DNA of 64,000 bases from Pseudomonas plecoglossicida NBRC 103162 = DSM 15088 (GCF_000730665.1 NZ_BBIV01000014.1:1-64000); one strand, 5' to 3'. Counted from the stretch's first letter, positions 36,146-45,529 are shown. Numbers and translations: made by a program. Notes: a model not told the origin generated them from the sequence alone.

Positions 36146-37054
36146 ATGATTTCATCCAGCCCACTTGTCGATTGGTTATTAGAGGGCCTCGAGCTCGATG
36201 CCAGCCTGTTCCATGTCGGCCGCTACTGCGGCGGCTGGCATGCCAGTACCCAGGGCATGGGCCGGGCCAGTTTTCATCTGGTGGTCCAGGGACATTGCTG
36301 GTTGCACCTGGATGACCAGGCCGAGCCCGTGCGCCTGGAGGCCGGGGACGCGGTGTTCCTGCTGCGCGACCTGGGCTATCGCCTGTCCAGCGACCAGGAT
36401 CCGCTGCGCGCCTGCGCCCAGCCGCGCCAGGCCATGCAGGCGCTGGATGCCAACGCGGCCGACGGCGTGGGGCTGGTGTGCGGGTTCTTCCACTTTCGCC
36501 CCGGGTTGTCGTCATTGATCGTGGAGGGGCTGGCCGAGCACATTCTGTTGCGCGCCGACGAGCCGGCCGGGCATGCGGCGCGGGCGTTGTTCGGGCTGAT
36601 CCTGGACGAATGCCAGCGCCTGCCGGCGCCTTCGCAAACCTTGCTGGAGCGGCTGACGCATTTGTTGTTCCTGTATGCACTGCGCCAGCAGGTGCATGCC
36701 GAGCAATCCCTCGGCGGCCTGGTCGCCCTGGCCCGGCAGCCGGCATTCGCCGGTTTGCTGGAGCGGCTGATCGAGCAGCCCGGGCAGGCCTGGACGCTGG
36801 AGAGCATGGCGGCCTGCACGGGGTTGTCGCGGTCGGCGTTTTTCAAACGTTTCAGCGAACTGGCCGGGCAGTCGCCGGGGCAGGTGCTGCTGGCGTTGCG
36901 CATGCGCCATGCCTGCCAGTTGCTGCAGGCGGGCAATACCGTGGAACAGGTCGGGGCGCAGGTGGGGTATCAGTCGGTGGCGGCGTTTACCCGGGCGTTT
37001 GCCAAGGCGGTGGGGGTGCAGCCGGGGGCGTATCGGCGCCGCAAGTCAGGGTGA
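36146..37054 (+). CDS. AraC family regulator with cupin sensor
   Basis: A 302-residue protein: an N-terminal cupin-like sensor (residues 15-185; SFHLVVQGHCWLHLD and FHFRPGLS) and a C-terminal AraC helix-turn-helix pair (LESMAACTGLSRSAFFKRF; VGAQVGYQSVAAFTRAF). It is divergent from the AhpD-like/ABC operon over 102 bp and is its likely regulator. The ribosome site before ATG 36146 is weak. Confidence 0.8.
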   Translation: MISSSPLVDWLLEGLELDASLFHVGRYCGGWHASTQGMGRASFHLVVQGHCWLHLDDQAEPVRLEAGDAVFLLRDLGYRLSSDQDPLRACAQPRQAMQALDANAADGVGLVCGFFHFRPGLSSLIVEGLAEHILLRADEPAGHAARALFGLILDECQRLPAPSQTLLERLTHLLFLYALRQQVHAEQSLGGLVALARQPAFAGLLERLIEQPGQAWTLESMAACTGLSRSAFFKRFSELAGQSPGQVLLALRMRHACQLLQAGNTVEQVGAQVGYQSVAAFTRAFAKAVGVQPGAYRRRKSG

Positions 37055-37063
37055 CTGTACCGG

Positions 37064-37582
37064 TCAAGACTGGCTTGCCGGGATCCGTCGCTCGCCCATC
37101 CACTCACTGACCTGCTGGCCGAACTCTGCCGGGGCCTTGCGCCCGACGCGGCGCGCCAAGTCGAGAATGGTCTGCTGCGCCAGCGCGTCTTCCATGCGCT
37201 TCTGCGCCCCCTGCATCACGGCGTGGATCGCGCAGGTGCCTTCAGTTGCCCAGCCCGGTGCCGAACCTTCGAACAGCGAGCAACGCTCGCGGATCTCGCG
37301 GCAGTCGAAGATCTTTTTCGGCCCGTCGATGGCACTGACGATGTCCAGCACGGTGATTTCGTCCGACGGCCGGGCCAGGCGGAAGCCGCCACGCACCCCT
37401 TCGGTGGCGACCACCAGCTTGGCGCGCGCCAGCTTGGTGAACACCTTGGCCAGGTATTCCTGGGGCACGCCTTGCAGCTCGGCGAGGTCGCGCACGCTGG
37501 ACTCGCGCGTGTCACCGCACTCGTCCACGAGGTAGAGCAGACAATGGATGCCGTATTCGACGCCAGCACTGTAAAGCGACAT
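37064..37582 (-). CDS. Rrf2 family transcriptional regulator
   Basis: A 172-residue Rrf2 protein with winged helix near residues 1-85 (YGIHCLLYLVDECGD ... VRDLAELQGVPQEYLAKVF). Three cysteines in the middle region, C94, C101 and C117, could bind an iron-sulfur cluster as in NsrR and IscR, though their spacing is not that of IscR. ATG 37582 gives the standard MSLYSAGVEYGIHC start. It is 83 bp downstream of, and in the same direction as, the Tmm-like gene, so it may regulate it; the signal could be redox or nitric oxide. Confidence 0.8.
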   Translation of the reverse strand: MSLYSAGVEYGIHCLLYLVDECGDTRESSVRDLAELQGVPQEYLAKVFTKLARAKLVVATEGVRGGFRLARPSDEITVLDIVSAIDGPKKIFDCREIRERCSLFEGSAPGWATEGTCAIHAVMQGAQKRMEDALAQQTILDLARRVGRKAPAEFGQQVSEWMGERRIPASQS

Positions 37583-37664
37583 TTCAATCTCCGACCAACT
37601 TTGTCGCAAATCATACGCCGGTAGCACCGGGTCGCCAACCACACCGTGCTGCAACAGAAGGCGT

Positions 37665-39044
37665 CTACCGGTGCAGCGCCTTCACCTCACCTTGCTTGCC
37701 GTCCGTTTCGCGCAGGTACTCCTGCAGCGAGTCGTCCAGCGCCTGCATCCAGCGGGTATGGTGCGGCACTGCTTTCGTGCCGGTGATAACCGAGCGGTAC
37801 GACTTGTCGCGATAGCCCATGATGTCGTGCTTCTTGTCCTGCTTCCATTGCAGGAAAATGCGATTGACCGCATCGATGTCGAAGCTCGGGTAATCGGTCT
37901 GTTCGATCAGGTGCCTGATGTATCGCCCCTGGAATTCATACATCGAGGCTGTGCTTTCCAGGCGCTCTTCATCCTCGCGCCAGCGCTTGCTGTCGGCTTG
38001 CATGTCCGCCTTGGGCGGTAGCTTGATGCTGCCGAGCATATAGTCGCGCGCAAACCATGCCTGGGCGTCGAACAGGTTGAAGCTGTACCAGAGGTCCTGC
38101 ATGCCCAGGTAGAGCAACTGCGGGTTGTGCTCCCAGACCACGCCTTGGTAGAGCCCCGCAGGCCACAGGCGGTTGTTGGTCTTGAGGGTCAGCTCATCCG
38201 GCAGGAACGGGAAGTGATGCTGGTAGCCCGTGCACAGGATGATCGCGTCGATGCGCTTGCTCGACCCATCGGCGAAGAACGCCAAGTCGTTCTCGACCCG
38301 GACCAGCTGGGGACGCTCTTCCCAACCCTTGGGCCATTTGTAGCCCATCGGCTGCGTACGGTAGGCCGTGGTGATCGAGCGCGCACCGTACTTGTAGCAC
38401 TGCGAACCTATGTCTTCGGCGGAATAGCTGCTGCCGACGATGAGCAGGTCCTGGCCCTTGAATTCCACCGCTTCACGAAAATCGTGAGCGTGCAGGATAC
38501 GCCCGGTGAAGCGCTCGAAGCCTTCGAACTCCGGTACGTGCGGGGTGGAGAAGTGGCCACTGGCGACCACCACGTAGTCGAACACCTGCTCGATGCCGAC
38601 CCCTGCGCCGTAGTCATGGGCGCTGACGGTGAACTCGCGCGTCTGCTCGTTGAAGCTGACGTGCTTGACCACGGTGTTGAAGCGGATGAAATCGCGCACC
38701 CCGGCTTTTTTCACGCGGCCCTGAATGTAGTCCCACAGCACCTCGCGCGGCGGATATGAAGAAATTGGTCGGCCGAAATGCTCATCGAAACTGTAGTCGG
38801 CGAACTCCAGGCACTCCTTGGGGCCGTTGGACCACAAGTAGCGGTACATGCTGCCGTGCACCGGCTCGCCATGCTGGTCGAGCCCGGTGCGCCAGGTGTA
38901 GTTCCACATGCCGCCCCAGTCGGCCTGCTTTTCGAAACAGACGATTTGCGGCATGGGGGCGCCCTGGGCATGGGCGGACTGGAAGGCACGCAGTTGCGCA
39001 AGTCCGGATGGGCCGGCACCGATGATAGCTACACGAAGAGTCAT
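37665..39044 (-). CDS. tmm: Flavin-containing monooxygenase, trimethylamine monooxygenase-like
   Basis: A 459-residue FMO. FAD motif GAGPSG (residues 9-14), FMO signature [11 protein letters not shown] (about 178-188), NADPH motif [10 protein letters not shown] and a CTGY segment (CTGYQHHFP) are present. Long runs match what I recall of bacterial Tmm (for example [45 protein letters not shown]). Such enzymes oxidise trimethylamine to its N-oxide with NADPH and also turn indole to indigo. AGGAA lies 7 bases before the ATG. TMA metabolism partners (tdm, methylamine genes) are not nearby, so the substrate could differ. Confidence 0.8.
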   Translation of the reverse strand: MTLRVAIIGAGPSGLAQLRAFQSAHAQGAPMPQIVCFEKQADWGGMWNYTWRTGLDQHGEPVHGSMYRYLWSNGPKECLEFADYSFDEHFGRPISSYPPREVLWDYIQGRVKKAGVRDFIRFNTVVKHVSFNEQTREFTVSAHDYGAGVGIEQVFDYVVVASGHFSTPHVPEFEGFERFTGRILHAHDFREAVEFKGQDLLIVGSSYSAEDIGSQCYKYGARSITTAYRTQPMGYKWPKGWEERPQLVRVENDLAFFADGSSKRIDAIILCTGYQHHFPFLPDELTLKTNNRLWPAGLYQGVVWEHNPQLLYLGMQDLWYSFNLFDAQAWFARDYMLGSIKLPPKADMQADSKRWREDEERLESTASMYEFQGRYIRHLIEQTDYPSFDIDAVNRIFLQWKQDKKHDIMGYRDKSYRSVITGTKAVPHHTRWMQALDDSLQEYLRETDGKQGEVKALHR

Positions 39045-39477
39045 AGTGATTCCTGAACGGTTGAAGGCTGAAAAAGATGCAAAGGCTCCCCAACCCCGAA
39101 CGGCAATAGACCGGGGGTGGCGGAATTCAGGCGTTACCGTGCAGGTGGAGGGACGGGGCGTTTGCGCATCAGGCTGAGCAGGATGTTGGCGGGCGCGATC
39201 GACAACACGTGAAACAGATTTGAAAGCGGGGAAAGGATCATGGGGGTGGGCCCGTATCCATCAGCGCAGGGCGCGAAATGGGGGCCTGAGGGGCGCAAGA
39301 TACGTGTGATCTCGTACATGGGGGCTGAATTGGCCTCTTTTCTTTGTGGTTTCCTTTTTACCTATAACGGATGGGGGTGGGGATATCAAGGTTTGTGGTC
39401 CTGTCGCCCTCCGGCCATCAGCGCACTCCTTTCTACCGGTCAACCGCTGAGCGGCCCGCCCGGCACGAAGAAAAAAC
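39045..39477. other. Gene-poor stretch between tmm and the NDH-2-like gene
   Basis: A gap of more than 400 bases. It holds no convincing gene. An open frame on the minus strand near 39134-39319 encodes a hydrophobic-looking stretch ([18 protein letters not shown]) that could be the tail of a lost membrane protein, but nothing confirms it. Its middle (39240-39420) is G-rich on the plus strand with GGGGGTGGG-like runs. Confidence 0.4.
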
Positions 39478-39513
39478 TTGCAAACACAAACTACGACCAA
39501 TAGAGTCGTAGTT
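39478..39513 (+). promoter_or_regulatory. Promoter with overlapping perfect inverted repeat
   Basis: AACTACGAC (39489-39497) and GTCGTAGTT (39505-39513) form perfect 9-bp arms with a 7-base spacer. A possible sigma-70 promoter runs through it: TTGCAA (39478-39483), 17-base spacing, TAGAGT (39501-39506). A repressor bound there would cover the -10. It lies 69 bases before the start of the NDH-2-like gene. Confidence 0.55.
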
Positions 39514-39581
39514 ATTCGAGAGGCACCTGCCGTGTACTCGAAGCCTCTTCTTCCCCTGTACGACATTTGCGGAGCACTCGC

Positions 39582-40781
39582 ATGAAATCCAACATCCTGA
39601 TCATCGGTGCCGGTTTCGCCGGCGTCTGGAGCGCCCTCAGCGCCGCCCGCCTGCTCGACCAGGCGCAACGCGACGACCTGACCATCAGCGTGCTGGCACC
39701 ACTGCCGGAACTGCACATTCGCCCGCGTTTCTACGAGGCCAATGCGCATACGTTGAAGGCACCTGTCGGTGAGTTGTTCGATGCCGTGGGGGTGTGTTTC
39801 ATCAGCGGCAGCGCAGAGGCCATCGATGCTGACGCACGGAGCGTGCGCTACACCGACAGCCACGGCCAGAAGCAGCAGATCGACTACGACCGCCTGATCC
39901 TCGCCGCCGGCAGCCAGGTGGCACGCCCGGCAGTTCCGGGCCTGGCCGAGCACACCTTCGATGTCGACCAGATGCAGTCGGCAGTGCGCCTTGAACAGCA
40001 CCTGGCCAGCCTCGCCGCCCTGCCCGCTTCGCCTGCACGCAACACCGTGGTGGTCTGTGGCGGTGGGTTCACTGGCATCGAAACCGCCACCGAGATGCCC
40101 GCACGCCTGCGCGCCTTGCTCGGAGACAGCGATGTACGCGTGCTGCTGGTCGACCGGGGCGCCAGCGTTGGCGCGGCGCTCGGTGCGGGGATCAAACCGT
40201 CGATCATCGCGGCGTCCGAGCACGCTGGCGTCGAATGGCTGACTGCTACCTCGGTGGTCGCCGTCGATGCCGGCGGAGTCACCCTCGACAATGGCGACTA
40301 CATCGCCAGCAAGACCGTGATCTGGACCGTTGGCGTCAAGGCCAGCCCGCTGACCGCGCAAGTGGCCGGCGAGCGCGACAACTTCGGCCGGCTCAAGGTC
40401 GACGACCACCTCAAGGTAGTGGGCCAGTCGCACATCTATGCCACGGGTGATACCGCCTGGGCGGCCGTCGACGAAATCGGCAACCACGCCCTGATGACCT
40501 GCCAGCACGCCATCCCCATGGGCCGCCACAGTGGCAACAACGCCATGGCCGACTTGCTCGGCATGCCACCCGTGGTCTACCGCCAGCCCAAGTACGTCAC
40601 CTGCCTCGACCTCGGTGAATGGGGCGCGGCATACAGCGAAGGCTGGGAGCGCGAACTGAAACTGCACGGCCAGGAAGGCAAGGACCTGAAGCGCCAGATC
40701 AACACGGTCTGGATCTACCCGCCCGCCGCCGACCGCGCCGTGGCCCTGGCAGCGGCAGACCCGCTTATTGCCATCGTTTGA
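39582..40781 (+). CDS. NAD(P)/FAD-dependent oxidoreductase, NDH-2-like
   Basis: A 399-residue protein with two dinucleotide-binding motifs: IIGAGFAGVWSA (FAD) near residue 6 and VVVCGGGFTGIETA (NADH) near residue 155-168, and a C-terminal YATGDTAWA FAD motif. It resembles type II NADH dehydrogenases and sulfide-quinone/ferredoxin reductase relatives but is shorter and lacks the C-terminal amphipathic helices of Ndh, so it may be soluble. ATG 39582 follows GGAG at 8 bases. A strong terminator follows. The electron acceptor is unknown. Confidence 0.75.
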   Translation: MKSNILIIGAGFAGVWSALSAARLLDQAQRDDLTISVLAPLPELHIRPRFYEANAHTLKAPVGELFDAVGVCFISGSAEAIDADARSVRYTDSHGQKQQIDYDRLILAAGSQVARPAVPGLAEHTFDVDQMQSAVRLEQHLASLAALPASPARNTVVVCGGGFTGIETATEMPARLRALLGDSDVRVLLVDRGASVGAALGAGIKPSIIAASEHAGVEWLTATSVVAVDAGGVTLDNGDYIASKTVIWTVGVKASPLTAQVAGERDNFGRLKVDDHLKVVGQSHIYATGDTAWAAVDEIGNHALMTCQHAIPMGRHSGNNAMADLLGMPPVVYRQPKYVTCLDLGEWGAAYSEGWERELKLHGQEGKDLKRQINTVWIYPPAADRAVALAAADPLIAIV

Positions 40782-40790
40782 TCGACAATC

Positions 40791-40831
40791 AAAGGCAGAT
40801 CCGCCAGGAAGGTGACGGATCTGCCTTTTTT
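40791..40831 (+). terminator. Rho-independent terminator
   Basis: AAAGGCAGATCCG (40791-40803) pairs perfectly with CGGATCTGCCTTT (40816-40828), with a 12-base loop and a T run. It closes the NDH-2-like gene and stands just before the 5'-truncated chemoreceptor. Confidence 0.9.
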
Positions 40832-40847
40832 GTCGCTTTTTGAATAA

Positions 40848-42014
40848 CTGGTCAACATTGATGGCCATAAAGCCATGTCCGCGCTGATCGCCTACAACGG
40901 CGAGGGCGCCGAGAAGGCTTCGCAACGCAGCAGCGACGTGGCCGACCAGGCCCTGCGCGTGATCATCGGCACACTGCTGGTGATCATGATCGCACTGGTC
41001 GCCATCGCCACCCTGCTCACCCGCAGCATCGTCGTGCCACTGGCCGATGCGGTGGCCGTGGCCGAGCGCGTGGCCACCGGCGACCTGACCCGGGACATCC
41101 TGGTCACCGGCCGCGACGAGCCAGCATCGCTGCTGCGCGCCCTCGGCCGCATGCAGACGAGCCTGCGCGACACCATCCGCAAGATCGCCGTCTCCTCCGA
41201 TCAGCTGGCTTCAGCCTCCGAAGAGCTGCACACCGTCACCGAAGACACCAGCCGCGGGCTGCATCAGCAAAGCGCGGAGATCGACCAGGCGGCCACTGCC
41301 GTCAACCAGATGACCGCCGCCGTCGAGGAAGTGGCGAACAACGCCGTGAGCACCGCCGATGCCTCCCAGGGCGCCGACCGCACGACCCGCGATGGGCGTG
41401 ACCAGGTCAACCAGGCGTTGGCCTCGCTGCAGCACCTGGTGTCGGACGTGACCGGCACCTCGGCCGAGATCGAGCAACTGGCCACCAACGCCAACGAGAT
41501 CAGCCGCGTGCTCGACGTGATCGGCGCGATTGCCGGGCAGACCAACCTGCTGGCACTGAACGCCGCCATCGAGGCGGCTCGCGCCGGCGAAGCGGGCCGT
41601 GGCTTTGCCGTGGTGGCCGATGAGGTACGCGCCCTCGCCCACCGCACCCAGCAGTCCACCGCAGAAATCGAGCAGATGATCGCCGGCATCCAGAACGGCA
41701 CCGAGCGTGCAGTGACGGCCATGCACAGCAGCCAGGGGCGTGCCACAGGGACGCTGGCAGTGGCTGAGGGTGCGGGTCAGGCGCTGGAGGTGATTGCCGA
41801 GGCGATCGCTTCGATCAACCAGCGCAACCTGGTGATTGCCAGTGCTTCGGAAGAACAGGCACAGGTGGCGCGGGAGGTGGATCGCAACCTGGTGAACATT
41901 CGCGACCTGGCGATGCAGACTTCGGCGGGGGCCAATCAGACCAGTGCGGCGGCGCAGGACTTGTCGCGCCTGGCGGTGGATCTGAATGGCATGGTGGCGC
42001 AGTTCAAGGTTTGA
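40848..42014 (+). pseudogene. 5'-truncated methyl-accepting chemotaxis protein
   Basis: The first in-frame codons after a stop at 40845 read [26 protein letters not shown] in two parts, the end of a four-helix-bundle sensor domain, followed by one transmembrane segment (about 29-50 from ATG 40875), HAMP and an intact signalling domain ([19 protein letters not shown]). TM1 and most of the sensor are missing and no ribosome site precedes ATG 40875. A 379-residue product could still form if expressed, as a transducer without ligand input. The strong terminator just upstream makes transcription unlikely. Confidence 0.75.
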
Positions 42015-42029
42015 GCTGAAATGTTCGGG

Positions 42030-42126
42030 GCCGCGTTGCGGCCCATCGCGGGTAAACCCGCTCCTACAGGGATCACGCTGTACCTGTAGGAGCGGGTTTA
42101 CCCGCGATGGGCTGCAAGGCAGCCCC
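42030..42126. repeat. Inverted REP pair (BIME) with perfect 30-bp arms
   Basis: Bases 42042-42071 and 42084-42113 are perfect reverse complements of 30 bases around a 12-base spacer and include the GCGGGTAAACCCGCTCCTAC core known from the P. putida REP. Each is flanked by an extra small hairpin (CCGCGTTGCGG; GGCTGCAAGGCAGCC). It fills the gap between the truncated chemoreceptor and the permease stop. Confidence 0.85.
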
Positions 42127-42135
42127 TTTCACCGA

Positions 42136-43542
42136 TCAATCGTTGACACTGACAGCCCGCACAGCCTTCTCGGCCGCCTTGCCCCGGGTTGCCAGGCAGT
42201 AATACAGCGGCACCGTCACGATCAAGCCGAACAGCCACGAAAGGTCCGCCCCTTCGACAATGTTCGAGTACGGCCCCACGTACAGCGCCGTATTGGCAAA
42301 CGGCAACTGCACCAGGATCCCGCAGGCATAGGCGATGATCGCGTGGTGGTTGAAGCGCCCGTAGATGCCGCCATCGGCCTGGAAGATCGAGGCGATGTCG
42401 TACTGCCCCTTCTTGATCAGGTAGAAGTCGATCAGGTTGATCGACGCCCACGGCACCAGCACCAGCAGCAGCGCCAGGATCAGGCCGATGAACTGGCCGA
42501 TGAAGTCCGCCGACGCATTCAACGCCACCATGGCGCAGGCCACCAGGATCACCGAGGCGAGGACCACCCGCACCTTGACGCTGGGCGTCCACTGGGCGAC
42601 GAAGGTCTGGATGGCGGTGACGATCGACAGCACCGCGCCATACAGGTTGAGGGCGTTATGGCTGATGATGTTGAGCAGGAACAGCACCATCAGGATCGGG
42701 CCCAGCCAGCCGGTGGCCTGCTTGACCGCGTCCATCGCGTCGGTGCCTTCCGGCACGCACAGCACGGCGACCGCGCCGAAGCTGAAGCACAGGATGGTGC
42801 CCAGGGTGGCGCCGAAATAGGTCGCCCAGAACGGTCTGGCGATGCCTACTTCCTTGGGCAGGTAGCGCGAGTAGTCGGAAGTGTACGGTGAGAAGCTGAT
42901 CTGCCAGATGGTACCCAGCGACACGGTGGCGATGAAGCCCGACAGGTTGAACGCACCGCGGCTGAAGAAGTCGGCGGGCAGCTCCTGGACGAACATCATG
43001 ATGAAGCCGGCCAGCAGCGCCGAACCCATGACCCAGGTGCCGATGCGGTTGAGGATATGGATGAAGCGGTAACCGATCACGCCAATGGCCGTGGCGCTCA
43101 GGGCGCCGATGACGATTGCACCCGACATCGGCACGCTTGGCGCGATGCCATGGATGGTCTTGCCGGCGAGGACAATGTTGGAAATGAAGAAGCCGACGTA
43201 GATCAGCGCCGTGAAGAAAACGATCAGCAAGGCGCCGTAACGGCCGAACTGGCCACGGCTCTGGACCATCTGCGGAATACCCAGCTGCGGTCCCTGTGCA
43301 GAGGCCAGGGCGATGACCACGCCCCCGACAAGATGACCCAGCACGATGGCGATCAGACCCCACAGCAGGTTCAGGTGGAACACCTGCACCACCATGGCAC
43401 CGGTGACGATGGGCAGTGGCGCGATGTTGGTACTGAACCAGAGGGTGAACAGGTCGCGCGCCTTCCCATGGCGCTCGGCAGGTGGAACGTAATCGACCGT
43501 GTGATTCTCGACAAACTGGTGTTGCGATGACGGTTGGGACAT
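42136..43542 (-). CDS. Purine-cytosine permease family transporter (NCS1)
   Basis: A 468-residue membrane protein with about twelve helices; the N terminus VDYVPPAERHGKARDLFTLWF and SAQGPQLGIPQMVQSRGQFGRYGA are typical of CodB/PucI-type NCS1 permeases for nucleobases, hydantoins or related heterocycles. It is divergent from the flavin reductase/LLM operon and shares the palindromic operator-like motif (43616-43630), so it should import the heterocycle that the operon degrades. A close paralogue lies at 56282-57691. Confidence 0.85.
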   Translation of the reverse strand: MSQPSSQHQFVENHTVDYVPPAERHGKARDLFTLWFSTNIAPLPIVTGAMVVQVFHLNLLWGLIAIVLGHLVGGVVIALASAQGPQLGIPQMVQSRGQFGRYGALLIVFFTALIYVGFFISNIVLAGKTIHGIAPSVPMSGAIVIGALSATAIGVIGYRFIHILNRIGTWVMGSALLAGFIMMFVQELPADFFSRGAFNLSGFIATVSLGTIWQISFSPYTSDYSRYLPKEVGIARPFWATYFGATLGTILCFSFGAVAVLCVPEGTDAMDAVKQATGWLGPILMVLFLLNIISHNALNLYGAVLSIVTAIQTFVAQWTPSVKVRVVLASVILVACAMVALNASADFIGQFIGLILALLLVLVPWASINLIDFYLIKKGQYDIASIFQADGGIYGRFNHHAIIAYACGILVQLPFANTALYVGPYSNIVEGADLSWLFGLIVTVPLYYCLATRGKAAEKAVRAVSVND

Positions 43543-43615
43543 AGGATTCAGCTCGAAAGGTCGTTTTTATCTTTGTAAGGAAACCGCATCTAGGCGGCCT
43601 CTCAGCTGCGGACCA

Positions 43616-43630
43616 TATTATGGTATTCCA
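43616..43630. promoter_or_regulatory. Operator-like palindrome, copy 1 (permease side)
   Basis: TATTATGGTATTCCA, one mismatch from the palindromic TGGTATACCA of copies 2 and 3. It lies 74 bases before the permease start. The GGT-AT-ACC half-sites are the type seen for FadR/GntR family regulators (GT-N-AC), and a GntR gene closes this cluster at 49833. Confidence 0.6.
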
Positions 43631-43786
43631 AACTTTTGACAACACTGATCCGTAGGAAAAAGCCTCCACTGATCCGTTCGCAAAACCCCTGCGACAAACC
43701 GCCTCACCGCTCAAGGCCACGACATACGGGGCCTTGAGCCGTTCATCGTGAAAAACCTAGGCTGAAAATTCCGCTTGCAAAATAGG

Positions 43787-43801
43787 TATTACGGTATACC
43801 A
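43787..43801. promoter_or_regulatory. Operator-like palindrome, copy 2 (flavin reductase/LLM operon)
   Basis: TATTACGGTATACCA with an 8-bp perfect palindrome GGTATACC at 43793-43800, followed by TCAGACA as in copy 3. It lies 58 bases before the flavin reductase ATG (43859). Confidence 0.65.
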
Positions 43802-43858
43802 TCAGACACATCAACGATAAAAACCGCGGCCCACCGCAGCCCCTCAGAGGTATACGAG

Positions 43859-44344
43859 ATGATCGACGCAACCGTCTACAAGAACGTCCTGGGCTCCTTC
43901 CCCTCCGGCGTTACCGTCATCACCACTCTGGACGACGACGGTTCGGTCGTCGGCCTGACCGCCAGCGCCTTCTCTTCCCTGTCGATGGACCCGCCGCTGG
44001 TGCTGTTCTGCCCCAACTACACCTCCGATTCCTACCCTGTGCTGATCAAGCAGAAGCGCTTCGCCATCCACCTGCTCTCCGGCGGACAGCAGGCCGAGGC
44101 CTACGCCTTCGCGAAAAAGGGCAAGGACAAGGCCGCCGGCATCGAGTGGACCCTGAGCGAACTGGGCAACCCTGTCCTGGCCGGTGCCACCGCCGTGATC
44201 GAGTGCGAACTGTGGCGCGAGTATGAGGGTGGCGACCACGCCATCATGGTCGGCAAGGTGCACAACCTGATCGTCCCGCAAGAAGCACCACGGCCGATGG
44301 TCTATTGCCGCGGCAAGATGGCCAGCCTGCCCGCCTTCGCCTGA
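43859..44344 (+). CDS. Flavin reductase family protein (RutF/HpaC-like)
   Basis: A 161-residue FMN-binding flavin reductase: GSFPSGVTVITTLDDDG and GLTASAFSSLSMDPPLVLFC are the typical conserved segments. It is first in an operon with the LLM monooxygenase 67 bp downstream and should deliver FMNH2 to it. ATG 43859 is used; an open frame upstream to 43775 crosses the operator and is rejected. A close paralogue ends the second operon at 48691-49182, so the island has two reductases. Confidence 0.85.
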   Translation: MIDATVYKNVLGSFPSGVTVITTLDDDGSVVGLTASAFSSLSMDPPLVLFCPNYTSDSYPVLIKQKRFAIHLLSGGQQAEAYAFAKKGKDKAAGIEWTLSELGNPVLAGATAVIECELWREYEGGDHAIMVGKVHNLIVPQEAPRPMVYCRGKMASLPAFA

Positions 44345-44410
44345 GACGCCTATCGTTATCACTGACGCCTGGCGCGCCAGGCGAGACTTTCAAGCTCCGA
44401 GGAAAGCCCC

Positions 44411-45451
44411 ATGAAATTTTCGTTGTTCGTGCACATGGAACGTTGGGATGAACAGGTCAGCCACCGCCAGCTGTTCGAAGACCTGACCGAACTGACCCTG
44501 ATGGCCGAGAACGGCGGTTTCAGCACCGTGTGGATCGGCGAACACCACGCCATGGAATACACCATCTCGCCAAGCCCGATGCCGCTGCTGGCCTACCTGG
44601 CCGCGCGCACCGAGAAGATTCGCCTGGGTGCCGGCACCATCATCGCACCGTTCTGGAACCCGATCCGCGTGGCCGGCGAATGCGCCCTGCTCGACGTGAT
44701 CAGCAACGGTCGCATGGAAGTGGGCCTGGCCCGTGGTGCCTACCAGTTCGAATTCGACCGTATGGCCAATGGCATGCCGGCCACCGACGGCGGCAAGGCG
44801 CTGCGCGAGATGGTGCCGGTGGTGCGCAAGCTGTGGGAAGGCGACTACGCCCATGACGGCGAAGTCTACAAGTTCCCCACCTCCACCAGTGTGCCGAAAC
44901 CGTTCAACGCCACCCCGCCCATGTGGATCGCCGCCCGCGACCCGGACTCGCACAACTTTGCCGTGGCCAACGGCTGCAATGTCATGGTCACCCCGCTGAT
45001 GAAGGGTGACGAGGAAGTATTGGACCTGAAGAACAAGTTCCAGGCTGCCCTGGACAACAACCCGGACGTGCCGCGCCCACAACTGATGGTGCTGCGCCAC
45101 ACCCACGTGCACAGCCCGGCCGAGCCGGATGGCTGGAAAGTCGGTGCCCAGGCCATCTCGCGCTTCTACCGCACCTTCGATGCCTGGTTCGGCAACAAGA
45201 CCACCCCGGTCAATGGCTTCCTGGAGCCAAGCCCGGAATCGAAGTTCGCCGAAGTGCCTGCGTTCGCGCTGGAGAACATCCGCAAGAACACCATGATCGG
45301 CACGCCGGAAGAAATCATCGCGCGCATCAAGTACTACCAGGAACTGGGCGTGGACGAGTTCAGCTTCTGGTGCGACAACAGCCTGCCCCACGCCGAGAAG
45401 AAGAAGTCGCTCGAGCTGTTCATCAAGGAAGTGGTGCCGGCGTTCGCCTGA
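44411..45451 (+). CDS. LLM class flavin-dependent monooxygenase
   Basis: A 346-residue bacterial-luciferase-like TIM barrel. MKFSLFVHMERWDEQ, GFSTVWIGEHHAMEY, LGAGTIIAPFWNPIRVAGE and MEVGLARGAYQFEF are family landmarks. Members in ring-cleaving clusters (RutA-type and relatives for pyrimidine, pyridine or pyrazine) oxidise an N-heterocycle with FMNH2 and oxygen. GAGGAAAG precedes the ATG. With the flavin reductase and the permease, this is the probable ring-attacking enzyme; substrate not known. A terminator follows at 45483. Confidence 0.8.
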   Translation: MKFSLFVHMERWDEQVSHRQLFEDLTELTLMAENGGFSTVWIGEHHAMEYTISPSPMPLLAYLAARTEKIRLGAGTIIAPFWNPIRVAGECALLDVISNGRMEVGLARGAYQFEFDRMANGMPATDGGKALREMVPVVRKLWEGDYAHDGEVYKFPTSTSVPKPFNATPPMWIAARDPDSHNFAVANGCNVMVTPLMKGDEEVLDLKNKFQAALDNNPDVPRPQLMVLRHTHVHSPAEPDGWKVGAQAISRFYRTFDAWFGNKTTPVNGFLEPSPESKFAEVPAFALENIRKNTMIGTPEEIIARIKYYQELGVDEFSFWCDNSLPHAEKKKSLELFIKEVVPAFA

Positions 45452-45482
45452 ATTCCCATTGCCTGAAATCGTTGCGGGATCA

Positions 45483-45529
45483 GCCCGCTCCCGGAGGTCC
45501 TCGCGGCCTTCGCGAGCGGGCGTTTTTTT
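45483..45529 (+). terminator. Rho-independent terminator after the LLM gene
   Basis: GCCCGCTC (45483-45490) pairs with GAGCGGGC (45514-45521), with an internal CGCG stem, and G plus seven T follow. It ends the flavin reductase-LLM transcript, so the DUF1185 genes start a new transcript at the next operator. Confidence 0.85.

Noticed and set aside
39134..39319. A 61-codon membrane protein upstream of tmm
   Set aside because: No ribosome site, no recognisable family, and the frame crosses a G-rich low-quality-looking stretch; mentioned only as a possible remnant.
39261..40925. A 554-codon minus-strand frame over the NDH-2-like gene
   Set aside because: The plus-strand gene has FAD/NAD motifs, a ribosome site and a terminator; the reverse frame has none.
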